Positions 42,980 to 50,886 of a stretch of 64,000 nt of DNA are shown piece after piece. The translations under genes were made by a program, and so were the position numbers. The DNA is from CBDAPE01 sp965198325. Its GTDB lineage: Bacteria; Pseudomonadota; Alphaproteobacteria; UBA828; JAPUJA01. The stretch lies in assembly GCA_965198325.1 (NCBI GenBank), contig CBDAPE010000010.1, positions 1-64,000 on the forward strand, in the 5' to 3' direction. The notes beneath the pieces were generated by a model. It worked only from the letters and a program-made list of their open reading frames with translations. It was not told the DNA's origin and did no database searches. Each line of letters opens with the position of its first letter. Within the stretch, counting starts at the first letter, position 1.

Positions 42980-44173
42980 ATGCTGGGACGGTTCTTCCCC
43001 AACGAGGAATACGAGGCCCGCTGGCAGCGCGCGGAAGACGAACTGAAGCGCTGCGGCTACGAAACCGCCGTCGTATTCGGACGCTCCGGCGGCACCAACG
43101 ACCGGGCGGGCGACGTGGTCTATCTGACAAATTTCTACTCCACCGCGTCGGGGCAGGGCTACGATTCGACGATCTTCCAGGGCCGCTCGTTCAACTCCGT
43201 CCTGCTCCGGGTCGGCGAAACGCCCGAGCTGCATGCCGACGAGCCGGGGCTTCGTCAGGAACTGATCTCGACCGACCGAATCGTTTCTTCGAACACCCCG
43301 TTCGTCGACATCGTCGAGACGCTCAAGGCGCACAAGATCGAGGGCCCCGTGGCGTTGGTCGGCAGCGACGTGGTGCCACTGCGCTACTGGAACACGATGA
43401 GCGAGGTCGCGCCCGAGATCGACTGGCGGATCGAGGACGACATCATCACCAGCCTGCGACTGATCAAAAGCCCGCGCGAGCAGGATGCACTGCGCATCGC
43501 CGGCGAGGTCGGAACCAAGGCGCTGACCGCCTTCATGGAGGGCCTGATCCAGGGCCTGCCCGAGGCGGAGGCCGCGTCCGCGGCGGCTCGGGAGGTCGTG
43601 AAGGGCGGCGGGACGATCCACATGCTGCCCTGCTCGCACGGCGACATGATCGACATGTTCGTGCGCAATCCGATCGCGGGTTACACCTTCGAGGCCCCGA
43701 AGCCCGGCGACCTCGTGCGCGGCTGGATCTACGGCCCGATGTTCGAGGGCTATTACGTCGACCCCGGACGCACCACCGTGTGCGGTTTGAAGCCGACGCC
43801 GGAGCAGAAGGAGATGGTCGAGACCGGTGCGCGGATCGTCGAGGCGATCATGGAGCAGATCAGGCCGGGCGCGAAGGTCAAGGACGTCGCCTTGCACGGC
43901 CGGGCGCTGTCTCAGCAGCACGGCGCAACGTCGAATCAGATGGCCGAGAAGTGGCCCCATTTCGGGCACGGCATCGGCCTGTTCTTCGAAAAACCCTATA
44001 TCGGCCCGGAGATGTGCACCGACGACGACGTGTTTTGCGAGGGCATGGCAATGGGCGTCGAGGCGTTTTTCGGACGCGAGGGCCAGGGCAGCGCCGGCTT
44101 CGAGCAGAATATCCTGGTCACCGCGGATGGCACCGAGCTGCTGACCAAGACGCCGATGATATTCTGGGATTAA
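42980..44173 (+). CDS. M24-family peptidase (Xaa-Pro aminopeptidase/creatinase-like)
   Basis: The 397-residue protein has an N-terminal creatinase-like domain (FPNEEYEARWQRAEDELK, VVYLTNFYST) and a pita-bread C-terminal domain. YYVDPGRTTVCG carries an Asp ligand, HFGHGIGLFFEKPYIG carries the His, and the final glutamates lie in GMAMGVEAFFGREG. Some dinuclear-metal ligands differ from classical aminopeptidase P, so a creatinase-type C-N hydrolase is possible. GGAGGGCGG precedes the ATG at 42980; the frame is open further upstream but that part overlaps the M20 gene on the other strand. Confidence 0.85.
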   Translation: MLGRFFPNEEYEARWQRAEDELKRCGYETAVVFGRSGGTNDRAGDVVYLTNFYSTASGQGYDSTIFQGRSFNSVLLRVGETPELHADEPGLRQELISTDRIVSSNTPFVDIVETLKAHKIEGPVALVGSDVVPLRYWNTMSEVAPEIDWRIEDDIITSLRLIKSPREQDALRIAGEVGTKALTAFMEGLIQGLPEAEAASAAAREVVKGGGTIHMLPCSHGDMIDMFVRNPIAGYTFEAPKPGDLVRGWIYGPMFEGYYVDPGRTTVCGLKPTPEQKEMVETGARIVEAIMEQIRPGAKVKDVALHGRALSQQHGATSNQMAEKWPHFGHGIGLFFEKPYIGPEMCTDDDVFCEGMAMGVEAFFGREGQGSAGFEQNILVTADGTELLTKTPMIFWD

Positions 44174-44195
44174 CGGATAAGGGGAGGAACCGATC

Positions 44196-45097
44196 ATGGC
44201 AGAGCTAGCCGTTGCGCTATGGGCGACCAATGTCAGCCCCGCCCTGAACGGGCTCGACGCCTGGATCTCGAAGATCGACGCCAAGATGGCCGCAGCGAGG
44301 CGCCAGGGGGCCGACCTGCTGGTGATGCCCGAATACGCCTCCGTCCAGTGGCTGTCCTTCGCGCCGGACGGGATTTCCGTCGACCGGGAAATCGCCTGGA
44401 TGGCCGGGCAGGCGGACGTTGCGCTGGCCGCGCTTCGCCCGCTCGTCGCCAAACACGACATGGCGCTGCTCGCCGGCACCATGCCGGTCGATTCGGGCGA
44501 CGGCCAGGTCAACCGCGCCCACCTGCTGCTGCCCGAGGGCCAGGAGCACGTTCAGGACAAGTTGTGCATGACGCCCCAGGAAAAGGACCCCGACTGGTGG
44601 AACCTGGAGACCGGCGATACGGTCAACCTCGTCACCTGGCGGGGCCTGCGCTTCGCCATCGCGATCTGCCTCGACGTCGAGCTGCCGGCCCTGGCCGCGC
44701 GGCTTGCCGGGCTCGCTCTCGACGTCATTCTCGTTCCCTCGATGACGGCGGCGCTCTCGGGCTATCACCGGGTGTTCGACTGCGCCAAGGCCCGCGCCGT
44801 CGAAACCCAGTCGATCGTCTGCCCGGTGGCACCATCGGGACGACCGGCTACCGCGATCTGAAGGAGACCAACGTCTCCGGCGCGGCCGTCTTCTGCCCCT
44901 GCGAGGACGCGCTGGGATCGACCGGCGTTCTGGGCTCGGTGGCGCCTGCGGGCGAAGACGCGGGCGACGGACCGATGCTGGTCGTGGGCGATCTGCCGAT
45001 CGAGGCGGTGGCCGCGATGCGCCAGGGCGAGGCCTATGTCTGGCCGGGCGCCTGGAGCGCCAGGCATCTCAGGATCAACGATCCGTCGCGGGCCTGA
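44196..45097 (+). pseudogene. Nitrilase-superfamily (carbon-nitrogen) hydrolase with a single-base deletion
   Basis: The full reading is about 300 residues. The Glu-Lys-Cys triad is intact: Glu46 (LLVMPEYASVQW), Lys122 (HVQDKLCMTPQEK) and Cys158 (FAIAICLDVELPALAA). One base is missing near 44830. The frame passes from ...ETQSIVCPV to GGTIGTTGYRDLKETNVSGA and then GEAYVWPGAWSARHLRIND. These enzymes hydrolyse nitriles, amides or N-carbamoyl groups. It follows the M24 gene after 22 bp, so an amide/peptide-utilisation operon is likely. As assembled, the product would lack the last 80 residues. Confidence 0.8.
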
Positions 45098-45103
45098 GGA
45101 AGC

Positions 45104-46027
45104 CTACCCCCTGAGTGGCCGGGCGTCCTCCGCAAGCTCGGGGATCCGCCCCGTCTTGAACGGAACGCGATCGACCCGGGGCTCGTAGTCGCCCGCATCG
45201 ATCAACCCTTGGACATGATCGGCGACGGCAACGCAGTTGGTCAGCCAGACTTCGCCCGCCTCGATCAGCTCCTCGACAAAGCTCCGGACATAGCGCATGC
45301 GGGCCGCGCGGCCTATCAGAAAGGGGTGCCAGATGATCTGCCAGAAACCGCCGATCGCGTGGAGGCCTTCGAATTCCGAGCGGTAGACCTCGAACGCGTG
45401 GCGCGGCGTCTGGATCGGCATGACGTAGTCGATGTCGGCGAGGTGGGCGAACTGGTTCCAGTCGTCGCAGGCCCAATCCACGGGCAGCTCCAGCAGGTCG
45501 CCCGACCGGCTGCGCAGGACATAGGGCAGGTCGTCGCCCATCAGCGAGGACTCGTAGAGGAAGCCGAGCTCGGCGAGAATCGCCGCCGTGTGCTGCGAAA
45601 AATCATAGAACGGAGCCCGGAAACCGATCGGGCGGGTGCCCGTCAGGCGTTCGAGAGCGTCGAGGGCGCGGACCGTCCAGTATTTCTCCCGCTCCCGGGT
45701 GTTACGGTTGGGCGATTCGTGCATATAGCCGTGATGGGCGATCTCGTGGCCGCCTTCGGCGATCCGCTCGATCGTCTTCGGGTGTTCCTCCACGCACCAG
45801 GCGGGGACGAAGAAGGAAACCTTCAGCCCGTAACTCTCGAACAGGTCGCAGATGCGGGGCACGCTGATCTCCGGGCCGTAGCGCAGGAATGACGTGGCGC
45901 AGACCCGGGTCGAGGCGTCGTCGGGATGGGCGAGGTGGATCAGCGCGTCGGCGTCCATGTCGAAGGAGAACGAGACGGCGCAGCGCTTGTTCTCGGGCCA
46001 TGGGATCGGCGGCGCGGGCGCGGTCAT
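45104..46027 (-). CDS. Polysaccharide deacetylase-family hydrolase (NodB fold, PuuE/allantoinase-like)
   Basis: The 307-residue protein has FSFDMDADALI (the DD metal/catalytic motif), GHEIAHHGYMHESPNRN (the HxxxH metal site) and GFRAPFYDFSQHTAAI (motif 3). GLKVSFFVPAWCVEEHPKTI lies between. The variant HHGYMHE/P and the absence of a signal peptide are seen in cytosolic members that hydrolyse ureides or formyl/amide bonds (PuuE allantoinases) rather than chitin. It is convergent with the nitrilase-type gene and begins a three-gene minus-strand run. Confidence 0.82.
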   Translation of the reverse strand: MTAPAPPIPWPENKRCAVSFSFDMDADALIHLAHPDDASTRVCATSFLRYGPEISVPRICDLFESYGLKVSFFVPAWCVEEHPKTIERIAEGGHEIAHHGYMHESPNRNTREREKYWTVRALDALERLTGTRPIGFRAPFYDFSQHTAAILAELGFLYESSLMGDDLPYVLRSRSGDLLELPVDWACDDWNQFAHLADIDYVMPIQTPRHAFEVYRSEFEGLHAIGGFWQIIWHPFLIGRAARMRYVRSFVEELIEAGEVWLTNCVAVADHVQGLIDAGDYEPRVDRVPFKTGRIPELAEDARPLRG

Positions 46028-46028
46028 G

Positions 46029-46784
46029 TCAGTCGGCAGCCTCGTTGGGGCAGCCGGGTTTTCGCTGGCCCGCGAGATAGTCGTCGATCAGCTCGATCAT
46101 CCGCTCCTGTCCGAAGCTCGGAAAATGGCCGCCGTGGACCGTGCGGGCCGGAACGGCGCGCAGCCGTTCCATGCTCGTAATCACCTCTTCGGGGACGGAG
46201 TGGTAGAGCTCATTGAGCAGCGGTCCGTCATAGACCGTATCGCCGGAAAACAGGGTTTCGCTTGCCGGCTCCCAGAGAGCAATGGAGCCTGGCGAATGGC
46301 CCGGCGTATGGATCACCTCGAACTGCCGGTCGCCGAGATCGATGACATCGCCATCGTTGATGAGCCGCGTCGGCGGGGCGGCACGCACGTTGCAGGCGTC
46401 CGGGTCGAAATCCGCGAAGGGTAGGGCGTGAAAGATGTCGAAGGACATGTATTGGTCGCTCACCGTGTTCTCCCGGGTGGGGTTGGCGAGCAAATCGGCC
46501 TCAGCCGGGTGGATCAGCCGTTCATCGAATTCCCAATGGCCGCCCATATGGTCGAAATGGGTGTGGCTGCTGACGCAGAGCACCGGTTTCTCGGTGACCA
46601 GGGCGACATGCTCTTTCAGGCTCGCCAACCCAAAACCCGAATCCACGAGCATGTCCCGGTCGCGTCCGCGCACATGCCAGATATTGCAGCGCACGAGGGG
46701 GATTGCGGCGGGCTCCCAGATCAGCGTGACATCGTCCGCGAGGCGTTTCGTCTCGAACCAGTGGTCAGCAATCGGCAGGGTCAT
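46029..46784 (-). CDS. Metallo-beta-lactamase-fold hydrolase
   Basis: The 251-residue protein has the MBL signature SSHTHFDHMGGHWEFDERL (HxHxDH), VIHTPGHSPGSIALWEPASE and FSGDTVYDGPL with the bridging Asp, ending VHGGHFPSFGQER. The glyoxalase II/lactonase branch is likely; the substrate is unknown. The ATG at 46784 follows GGGAGGACGC. The upstream gene encodes an acyl-CoA dehydrogenase 71 bp away. The frame is open further upstream but that part overlaps the acyl-CoA dehydrogenase region and is not used. Confidence 0.88.
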   Translation of the reverse strand: MTLPIADHWFETKRLADDVTLIWEPAAIPLVRCNIWHVRGRDRDMLVDSGFGLASLKEHVALVTEKPVLCVSSHTHFDHMGGHWEFDERLIHPAEADLLANPTRENTVSDQYMSFDIFHALPFADFDPDACNVRAAPPTRLINDGDVIDLGDRQFEVIHTPGHSPGSIALWEPASETLFSGDTVYDGPLLNELYHSVPEEVITSMERLRAVPARTVHGGHFPSFGQERMIELIDDYLAGQRKPGCPNEAAD

Positions 46785-46854
46785 GATGCGTCCTCCCATC
46801 GGCGCCCGGTAGTGGAGAGCATAGCATCGAAGGCACGAACGCCGAAGCCACCGG

Positions 46855-48030
46855 CTATCCCACGAGCGGCGCCTGACCTCGCTTGAGCAGGCTGTGGGCG
46901 ATGATGATGCGCTGGACCTCGCTGGTGCCTTCCCAGATGCGATCGACCCGAAGCTCCCGGAAGAACCGCTCCGCCACGTTTTCGCGCATATAGCCCCGGC
47001 CGCCGAAAATCTGGACGGCGCGGTCGGCAACCCGGTTCGCCATTTCAGAAGCGTAGAGCTTGGTCATGGAGCAGCGGGCGTGGAGCACCTTGACGTCTTC
47101 CCCGCGATCGTGGGCGTGGGCCGTTTCGTAGGTCATCAGCCGGGCCGCCCAGAGCTCGGTCAGGCTGTCGGCCAGCATGAACTGGATCGCCTGGTAGTCG
47201 GTGATCGGTTTGCCGTCGATGACGCGCTGCCGGGCGAACGCGGTCGCCTCGTCGATCAGCCGCGAGGCGGCGCCGCAGCAGCGCGCCGCGATCATCAGCC
47301 GCTCACGCCGAAACCAGGCGTAGGTGTAAGCCATGCCGCCCCCTTCGTCGCCGATCCGGTTGGTGATCGGCACACGCACGCCGTCGAACCTGTAGGTCGG
47401 GTGATGGGAGGCGTAGCGGTGAGAAAACAGGGGCGTGCGGACGAGCTCGACGCCTTCGCTGTCCGTGTCGATGAAGAACAGGCAATGGGCCCCGTCGTTC
47501 TCGCCGCCATCGAGTTTGGCCTGGAGGATAAAATGATCGGCGAAATTCGCGCCGGTCACATACCACTTCTCGCCATCGACGACATACTGGTTGCCTTCGA
47601 GACGCGCCGTGGTCTTGATGCCCTCGACGTCGGAGCCGGAGTCCTCTTCCGTGATCGCATAGCAGTCGTGCCGCTCGCCGCGCATCGAGGGCAGCACGTA
47701 GCGCTCGTGCTGATCATTGGTGCAGATGTCAAACAGCCACTTCTCGGGTTCGTGGAAACACCAGCACAGCGCATTGGTGACCCGGCCCAGCTGTTCCCAA
47801 ATCACCGTCTGGGTGAGCGTCGACAGGTCGAGGCCGCCGATCGGTTCCGGAAGGTCCATGCGATTTAAGCCCATGTCGTTGGCAACCTGCCGGTGGCGCG
47901 CACCTGCCTCCCCGGGGATGACGCCGTCGTTCATTTCGGCTTCGACTTCCCAGGGAATCAGCTCTTCATCGACGAAGGCGCGGATCTTTTCTTGCCACTC
48001 GACGCAGTCGGCGGGCAGGGGATAGCTCAC
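46855..48030 (-). CDS. Acyl-CoA dehydrogenase
   Basis: The 391-residue flavoprotein has CYAITEEDSGSDVEGIKTTA (FAD-binding signature), VVDGEKWYVTGANFADHFIL, and the C-terminal YASEMANRVADRAVQIFGGR with GYMRENVAERFFRELRVDRI and IWEGTSEVQRIIIAHSLLKR. The catalytic base could not be assigned with certainty. Short-chain or aryl/acyl-CoA oxidation, or a CaiA-like carnitine-type role, are possible. It lies next to the TetR-Rieske fusion on the same strand (58 bp downstream), so it may belong to the same pathway. Confidence 0.9.
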   Translation of the reverse strand: MSYPLPADCVEWQEKIRAFVDEELIPWEVEAEMNDGVIPGEAGARHRQVANDMGLNRMDLPEPIGGLDLSTLTQTVIWEQLGRVTNALCWCFHEPEKWLFDICTNDQHERYVLPSMRGERHDCYAITEEDSGSDVEGIKTTARLEGNQYVVDGEKWYVTGANFADHFILQAKLDGGENDGAHCLFFIDTDSEGVELVRTPLFSHRYASHHPTYRFDGVRVPITNRIGDEGGGMAYTYAWFRRERLMIAARCCGAASRLIDEATAFARQRVIDGKPITDYQAIQFMLADSLTELWAARLMTYETAHAHDRGEDVKVLHARCSMTKLYASEMANRVADRAVQIFGGRGYMRENVAERFFRELRVDRIWEGTSEVQRIIIAHSLLKRGQAPLVG

Positions 48031-48088
48031 GAACGCGGCCCTCCTGGAACAAAGCGCTCAACGGCTCGTTTCGACTGACCGGATGGTG

Positions 48089-49978
48089 TCAGGCGGCGGG
48101 GCCTGTCGCAAGGTTTGCGTTGACGTCCGCGACGGTTCCGGCTGCCGGCGCTTGCGGCAGGCGCGCGGCGGGCAGGAGATGACGGATCCGGTCATGAAAC
48201 AGGCGGGTGCCGAACTCATCCTCATGGAAAATTCCGGTCTCGTAGCTGCGAGAGGCCAGTCCTCGCTGGGTAGCCCGGCAGCGCGCGACATCCTCGTTCA
48301 TGATGCCGTTTCCGATTTGCTCGTTGAGAGAGCGCGCAGTCCAGGTCTCCTGCCGCTCGTCGGGCAGGCCGTAGGCGCCGGCCCGAACGAGACAGCGGCC
48401 CGGGCCCAGCGGGAGGGTCTGCACGAAGTCGATCATCTCCGGATAGAAATCCAGGCTCAGGCTTGGGAACAGGTTGAAGAACAGCCAGGCGCGCTGGCGG
48501 TCTTTGGGCAGGTGCTCCATGGGCGGGAGCATCTCCTGATATTGACGTTCACTCCGGTTCGATGACGGCTTGTCGATGAGCCGGGAGAGGGCCCAGCCGG
48601 CGAGTTCGGTGCCGCCGCCATCGACGATGCTGTTACGCCCGAACAACCGCGTGAACGCGGGGTGCGTCGACTCCAGGTGGTAGCCTTCGATGAAATTGTC
48701 GGTCAGCGCCTTCCAGTCAAAGTCGTATTCCTCGACCCAGAATTCGTCGTGGAGCGGCCGCATCTCCGTGACGCGGTAGGGGGCCATCTGCGGGTCGTTG
48801 ACCGCCATGACATCGGCGAGCTTGGGGCCGTCGCTGCCGGCCAGTCTGACGAAGACAAAGCCGTGAAAGATCTCGTGCTCGACCGGCTTCAGACCGAAAT
48901 CCGACTTGTCGAATGGAGTGAACTTTTTCCCCCCGGGGACGGTCTTGAGCTCGCCGGTAAGCTTGTAGCTCCAGCCGTGATAGGGGCAGGTCATGCCGCT
49001 TTTCGGGCACTGGCCGCGCACACCGTCGACGATCAGGTGGGCGCGGTGTCGGCAGACGTTATGGAAAGCACGAACCTCGTTGTCGGAACTGCGCACGGCG
49101 AACACCGGTTGACCCGCGAGGTCGAGGGCGACGTAATCGCCGGCATTGGGAATGTCGCTTACATGGCACATCAACTGCCAGGTGCGCATGAAGATCGCCT
49201 CGCATTCCAAGGCGTTGAATTCCGCGTTGTCATAGGTCCAGGCGGGGAGCGTTGTCGCCGCCGCAAAATCGGTCACGGGTTCATAGGGCGATACGGTGCG
49301 AGATTGAGGGGCGGGGTCGGACTCGCTCGCGCCGGCCGCATGTCCGGGAAAAATCGAATCCAGATAGGCCCGGCAGCAGCATTTAGCGCTCGCCGTATCG
49401 AAGTTGTCGGGATCGGCGATCTTAACCTGCCAGCACAGATCGATGACGCCGAGCAGGCCGTAGGAGACGGCTTCGGCATTGAGGTGATCCGCACCACGTT
49501 CCTCGACGGCGCGCTTGAACAGGTTGTGGATCTGCTCTGCTACGCGCATATCCTGGCCGCCGCAGGCCTTGAGATAATCCTTGCGCGCCTGGACCTCGCC
49601 CCAGAAGGCGTACCAGACCGCGATTTTCCGGGGATCGGAAATCAGCGGATCGAAACTCATATCGATCAAGGCCGACAACGCGGCGAGGGGATCGGCGATG
49701 TGGGGGCGGAGCGCCGACTCGAGCGCTGAATCATACTCGTCGCGAACGTGTTCCAGGGTGGCGAGGAGCATGGCGTCCTTCGTATCGAAATAGAAATTCA
49801 CGATGCTGGGAGACAATCCCGCGATCTTTGCAACCCGCGCGGTCGTCGTGCGCGATAAACCGTTTTCCGCGACCGAGCTGATTGTCGCCTCGATGAGGTC
49901 CTGTCGCCGGTCGGGCCGCGTACCTCTGTCTTGCCGGATTTCGCCGGATGGGATTGATGATTCATTCAATGAGGCCAT
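48089..49978 (-). CDS. TetR-family regulator fused to a Rieske-type oxygenase (BetI-like + GbcA-like)
   Basis: One uninterrupted 629-codon frame encodes two complete modules. Residues 25-210 are a TetR/BetI-like repressor: the HTH is ARVAKIAGLSPSIVNFYFDT and the core includes KIAVWYAFWGEVQARKDYLK. After a linker of about 20 residues (HAAGASESDPAPQSRT) the oxygenase begins with a normal N-terminus, FNALECEAIFMRTWQLMCHV. The Rieske ligands are Cys309, His311, Cys331 and His334 (CRHRAHL...TCPYHGWSY). The mononuclear iron site is NFIEGYHLESTHP (His434, His439). The linker reading was checked base by base; no stop lies between the modules. GGAGAGAA marks the ATG. It may oxidise a quaternary amine or betaine and sense it on DNA (inference). 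No reductase gene is nearby. Confidence 0.85.
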   Translation of the reverse strand: MASLNESSIPSGEIRQDRGTRPDRRQDLIEATISSVAENGLSRTTTARVAKIAGLSPSIVNFYFDTKDAMLLATLEHVRDEYDSALESALRPHIADPLAALSALIDMSFDPLISDPRKIAVWYAFWGEVQARKDYLKACGGQDMRVAEQIHNLFKRAVEERGADHLNAEAVSYGLLGVIDLCWQVKIADPDNFDTASAKCCCRAYLDSIFPGHAAGASESDPAPQSRTVSPYEPVTDFAAATTLPAWTYDNAEFNALECEAIFMRTWQLMCHVSDIPNAGDYVALDLAGQPVFAVRSSDNEVRAFHNVCRHRAHLIVDGVRGQCPKSGMTCPYHGWSYKLTGELKTVPGGKKFTPFDKSDFGLKPVEHEIFHGFVFVRLAGSDGPKLADVMAVNDPQMAPYRVTEMRPLHDEFWVEEYDFDWKALTDNFIEGYHLESTHPAFTRLFGRNSIVDGGGTELAGWALSRLIDKPSSNRSERQYQEMLPPMEHLPKDRQRAWLFFNLFPSLSLDFYPEMIDFVQTLPLGPGRCLVRAGAYGLPDERQETWTARSLNEQIGNGIMNEDVARCRATQRGLASRSYETGIFHEDEFGTRLFHDRIRHLLPAARLPQAPAAGTVADVNANLATGPAA

Positions 49979-50020
49979 AATTCTCTCCGAATAACGAAAA
50001 AATATTTAATTTTAACAACA

Positions 50021-50036
50021 GGTTATAATCGTAACC
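50021..50036. promoter_or_regulatory. Palindrome GGTTA-N6-TAACC, probable TetR operator
   Basis: GGTTATAATCGTAACC has perfect 5-bp arms. It lies 43 bp upstream of the start of the TetR-Rieske fusion gene, within an AT-rich tract suitable for a promoter. Confidence 0.55.
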
Positions 50037-50060
50037 TATTTTGATTGGTCTGTCAAAATT

Positions 50061-50076
50061 TTGAATGATCATTCAA
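50061..50076. promoter_or_regulatory. Perfect 16-bp palindrome, probable TetR operator
   Basis: TTGAATGATCATTCAA is fully symmetrical. The size and AT-rich outer arms fit a dimeric TetR operator. It lies 83 bp upstream of the fusion gene and 25 bp from the preceding palindrome. Confidence 0.65.
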
Positions 50077-50195
50077 TTCATGTCGGTCGAGGTTTCACGA
50101 GGGGCGATCTCCCGTCCTCCGGTTCGCCGGGGGTCGTGTTTCGCGCCAAAAATTGGTTTTGCATGACGGCCGCACAGAACTTGGGAGGACAACGG

Positions 50196-50261
50196 ATGTT
50201 TCGAAACAAACGATTGGCCTATCGCTTGGGACTAGTTGACGAGCCCGGCCCGTGCGTCTAG
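50196..50261 (+). CDS. 21-residue open frame with a strong ribosome site
   Basis: GGGAGGACAACGG followed by ATG gives MFRNKRLAYRLGLVDEPGPC and a final V, then TAG. The Shine-Dalgarno fit is better than that of the regulator gene 38 bp downstream, so a leader peptide or a remnant of a lost gene are both possible. I do not recognise the sequence. Confidence 0.3.
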   Translation: MFRNKRLAYRLGLVDEPGPCV

Positions 50262-50267
50262 CATAAA

Positions 50268-50283
50268 TTGTCAAATTTAACAA
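50268..50283. promoter_or_regulatory. Near-perfect 16-bp palindrome upstream of the second TetR gene
   Basis: TTGTCAAATTTAACAA has one mismatched pair. It ends 15 bp before the ATG of the second regulator, an autorepression position. Confidence 0.5.
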
Positions 50284-50298
50284 TTAAAGTTAGAGGCC

Positions 50299-50886
50299 AT
50301 GCCGCGCCCCTGCGTGAAGGCGGAGCGAACCACTGAAATCCTCGATGCCTTCGAGCGTTGCGTCGCGCGCTTCGGGGTCGAGGGATCGACGCTCGATCGC
50401 ATCGCGAACGAGGCGGGCCTGGCCCGCAGCCTGTTGCGCCATCACGTGGGCAACCGCGCTGCGCTACTCGATGCGCTGGTCGATCGCTTTCTGGCCCAAT
50501 CCAAGTCTGAAATCACCCAGATGTTTGCTGACCTGCCTTCCGAGGACCGGATCGAGACGTTGCTCGACTGGCTGTTCGGCGAGGGGTTTTCCAACGCCCA
50601 GACCGTGCGCGTTTCCGAGGCGCTGATTTCCGCCGCGGAAGACGACGGGGCGCTGGCCGCCCAACTGCGCCGCTGGATCGAGAGCTACCGCTGGGCCCTC
50701 AGCGTCGAGTTCGAACGTGGCTATCCGGACGCAGAGCCCGGCGCTTGCGCGAACGTGGCCGCGGGCATTGTGGGTATCTCGTTCAACGTCGAATCCCTGG
50801 TTGCGCTGGGCCAGATGGCCGAGTTTCGGGCCGCCTCGAAGCAAGCGGCCCGGCGCCTGGTGGCGAGCTTGGAGAGGCCCCGATGA
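50299..50886 (+). CDS. TetR-family transcriptional regulator
   Basis: The 195-residue protein has an N-terminal HTH (STLDRIANEAGLARSLLRHH, VGNRAALLDALVDRF) and a helical ligand-binding domain with ADLPSEDRIETLLDWLFGEG. It is a different subfamily from the regulator part of the divergent fusion. Its stop overlaps the start of the following Rieske gene (ATGA), so the two are made together. It probably represses the module in response to the oxygenase substrate or product. The AGAGG before the ATG is close (two bases), a weak start. Confidence 0.85.
   Translation: MPRPCVKAERTTEILDAFERCVARFGVEGSTLDRIANEAGLARSLLRHHVGNRAALLDALVDRFLAQSKSEITQMFADLPSEDRIETLLDWLFGEGFSNAQTVRVSEALISAAEDDGALAAQLRRWIESYRWALSVEFERGYPDAEPGACANVAAGIVGISFNVESLVALGQMAEFRAASKQAARRLVASLERPR

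Larger units (their letters stand above)
49979..50298. promoter_or_regulatory. Divergent regulatory region between two TetR-Rieske modules
   Basis: The 320-bp region is AT-rich at both edges. It contains three 16-bp palindromes (50021, 50061, 50268; annotated separately), a 21-codon frame at 50196, and the promoters of both modules. TetR operators commonly overlap such promoters. Confidence 0.7.

Noticed and set aside
48089..49978. TetR-Rieske fusion as a simple frameshift artefact
   Set aside because: I read the junction codon by codon: both modules are in the same frame, no near-stop or shifted start suggests a missing base, and the oxygenase N-terminus is complete. An error cannot be fully excluded without reads.
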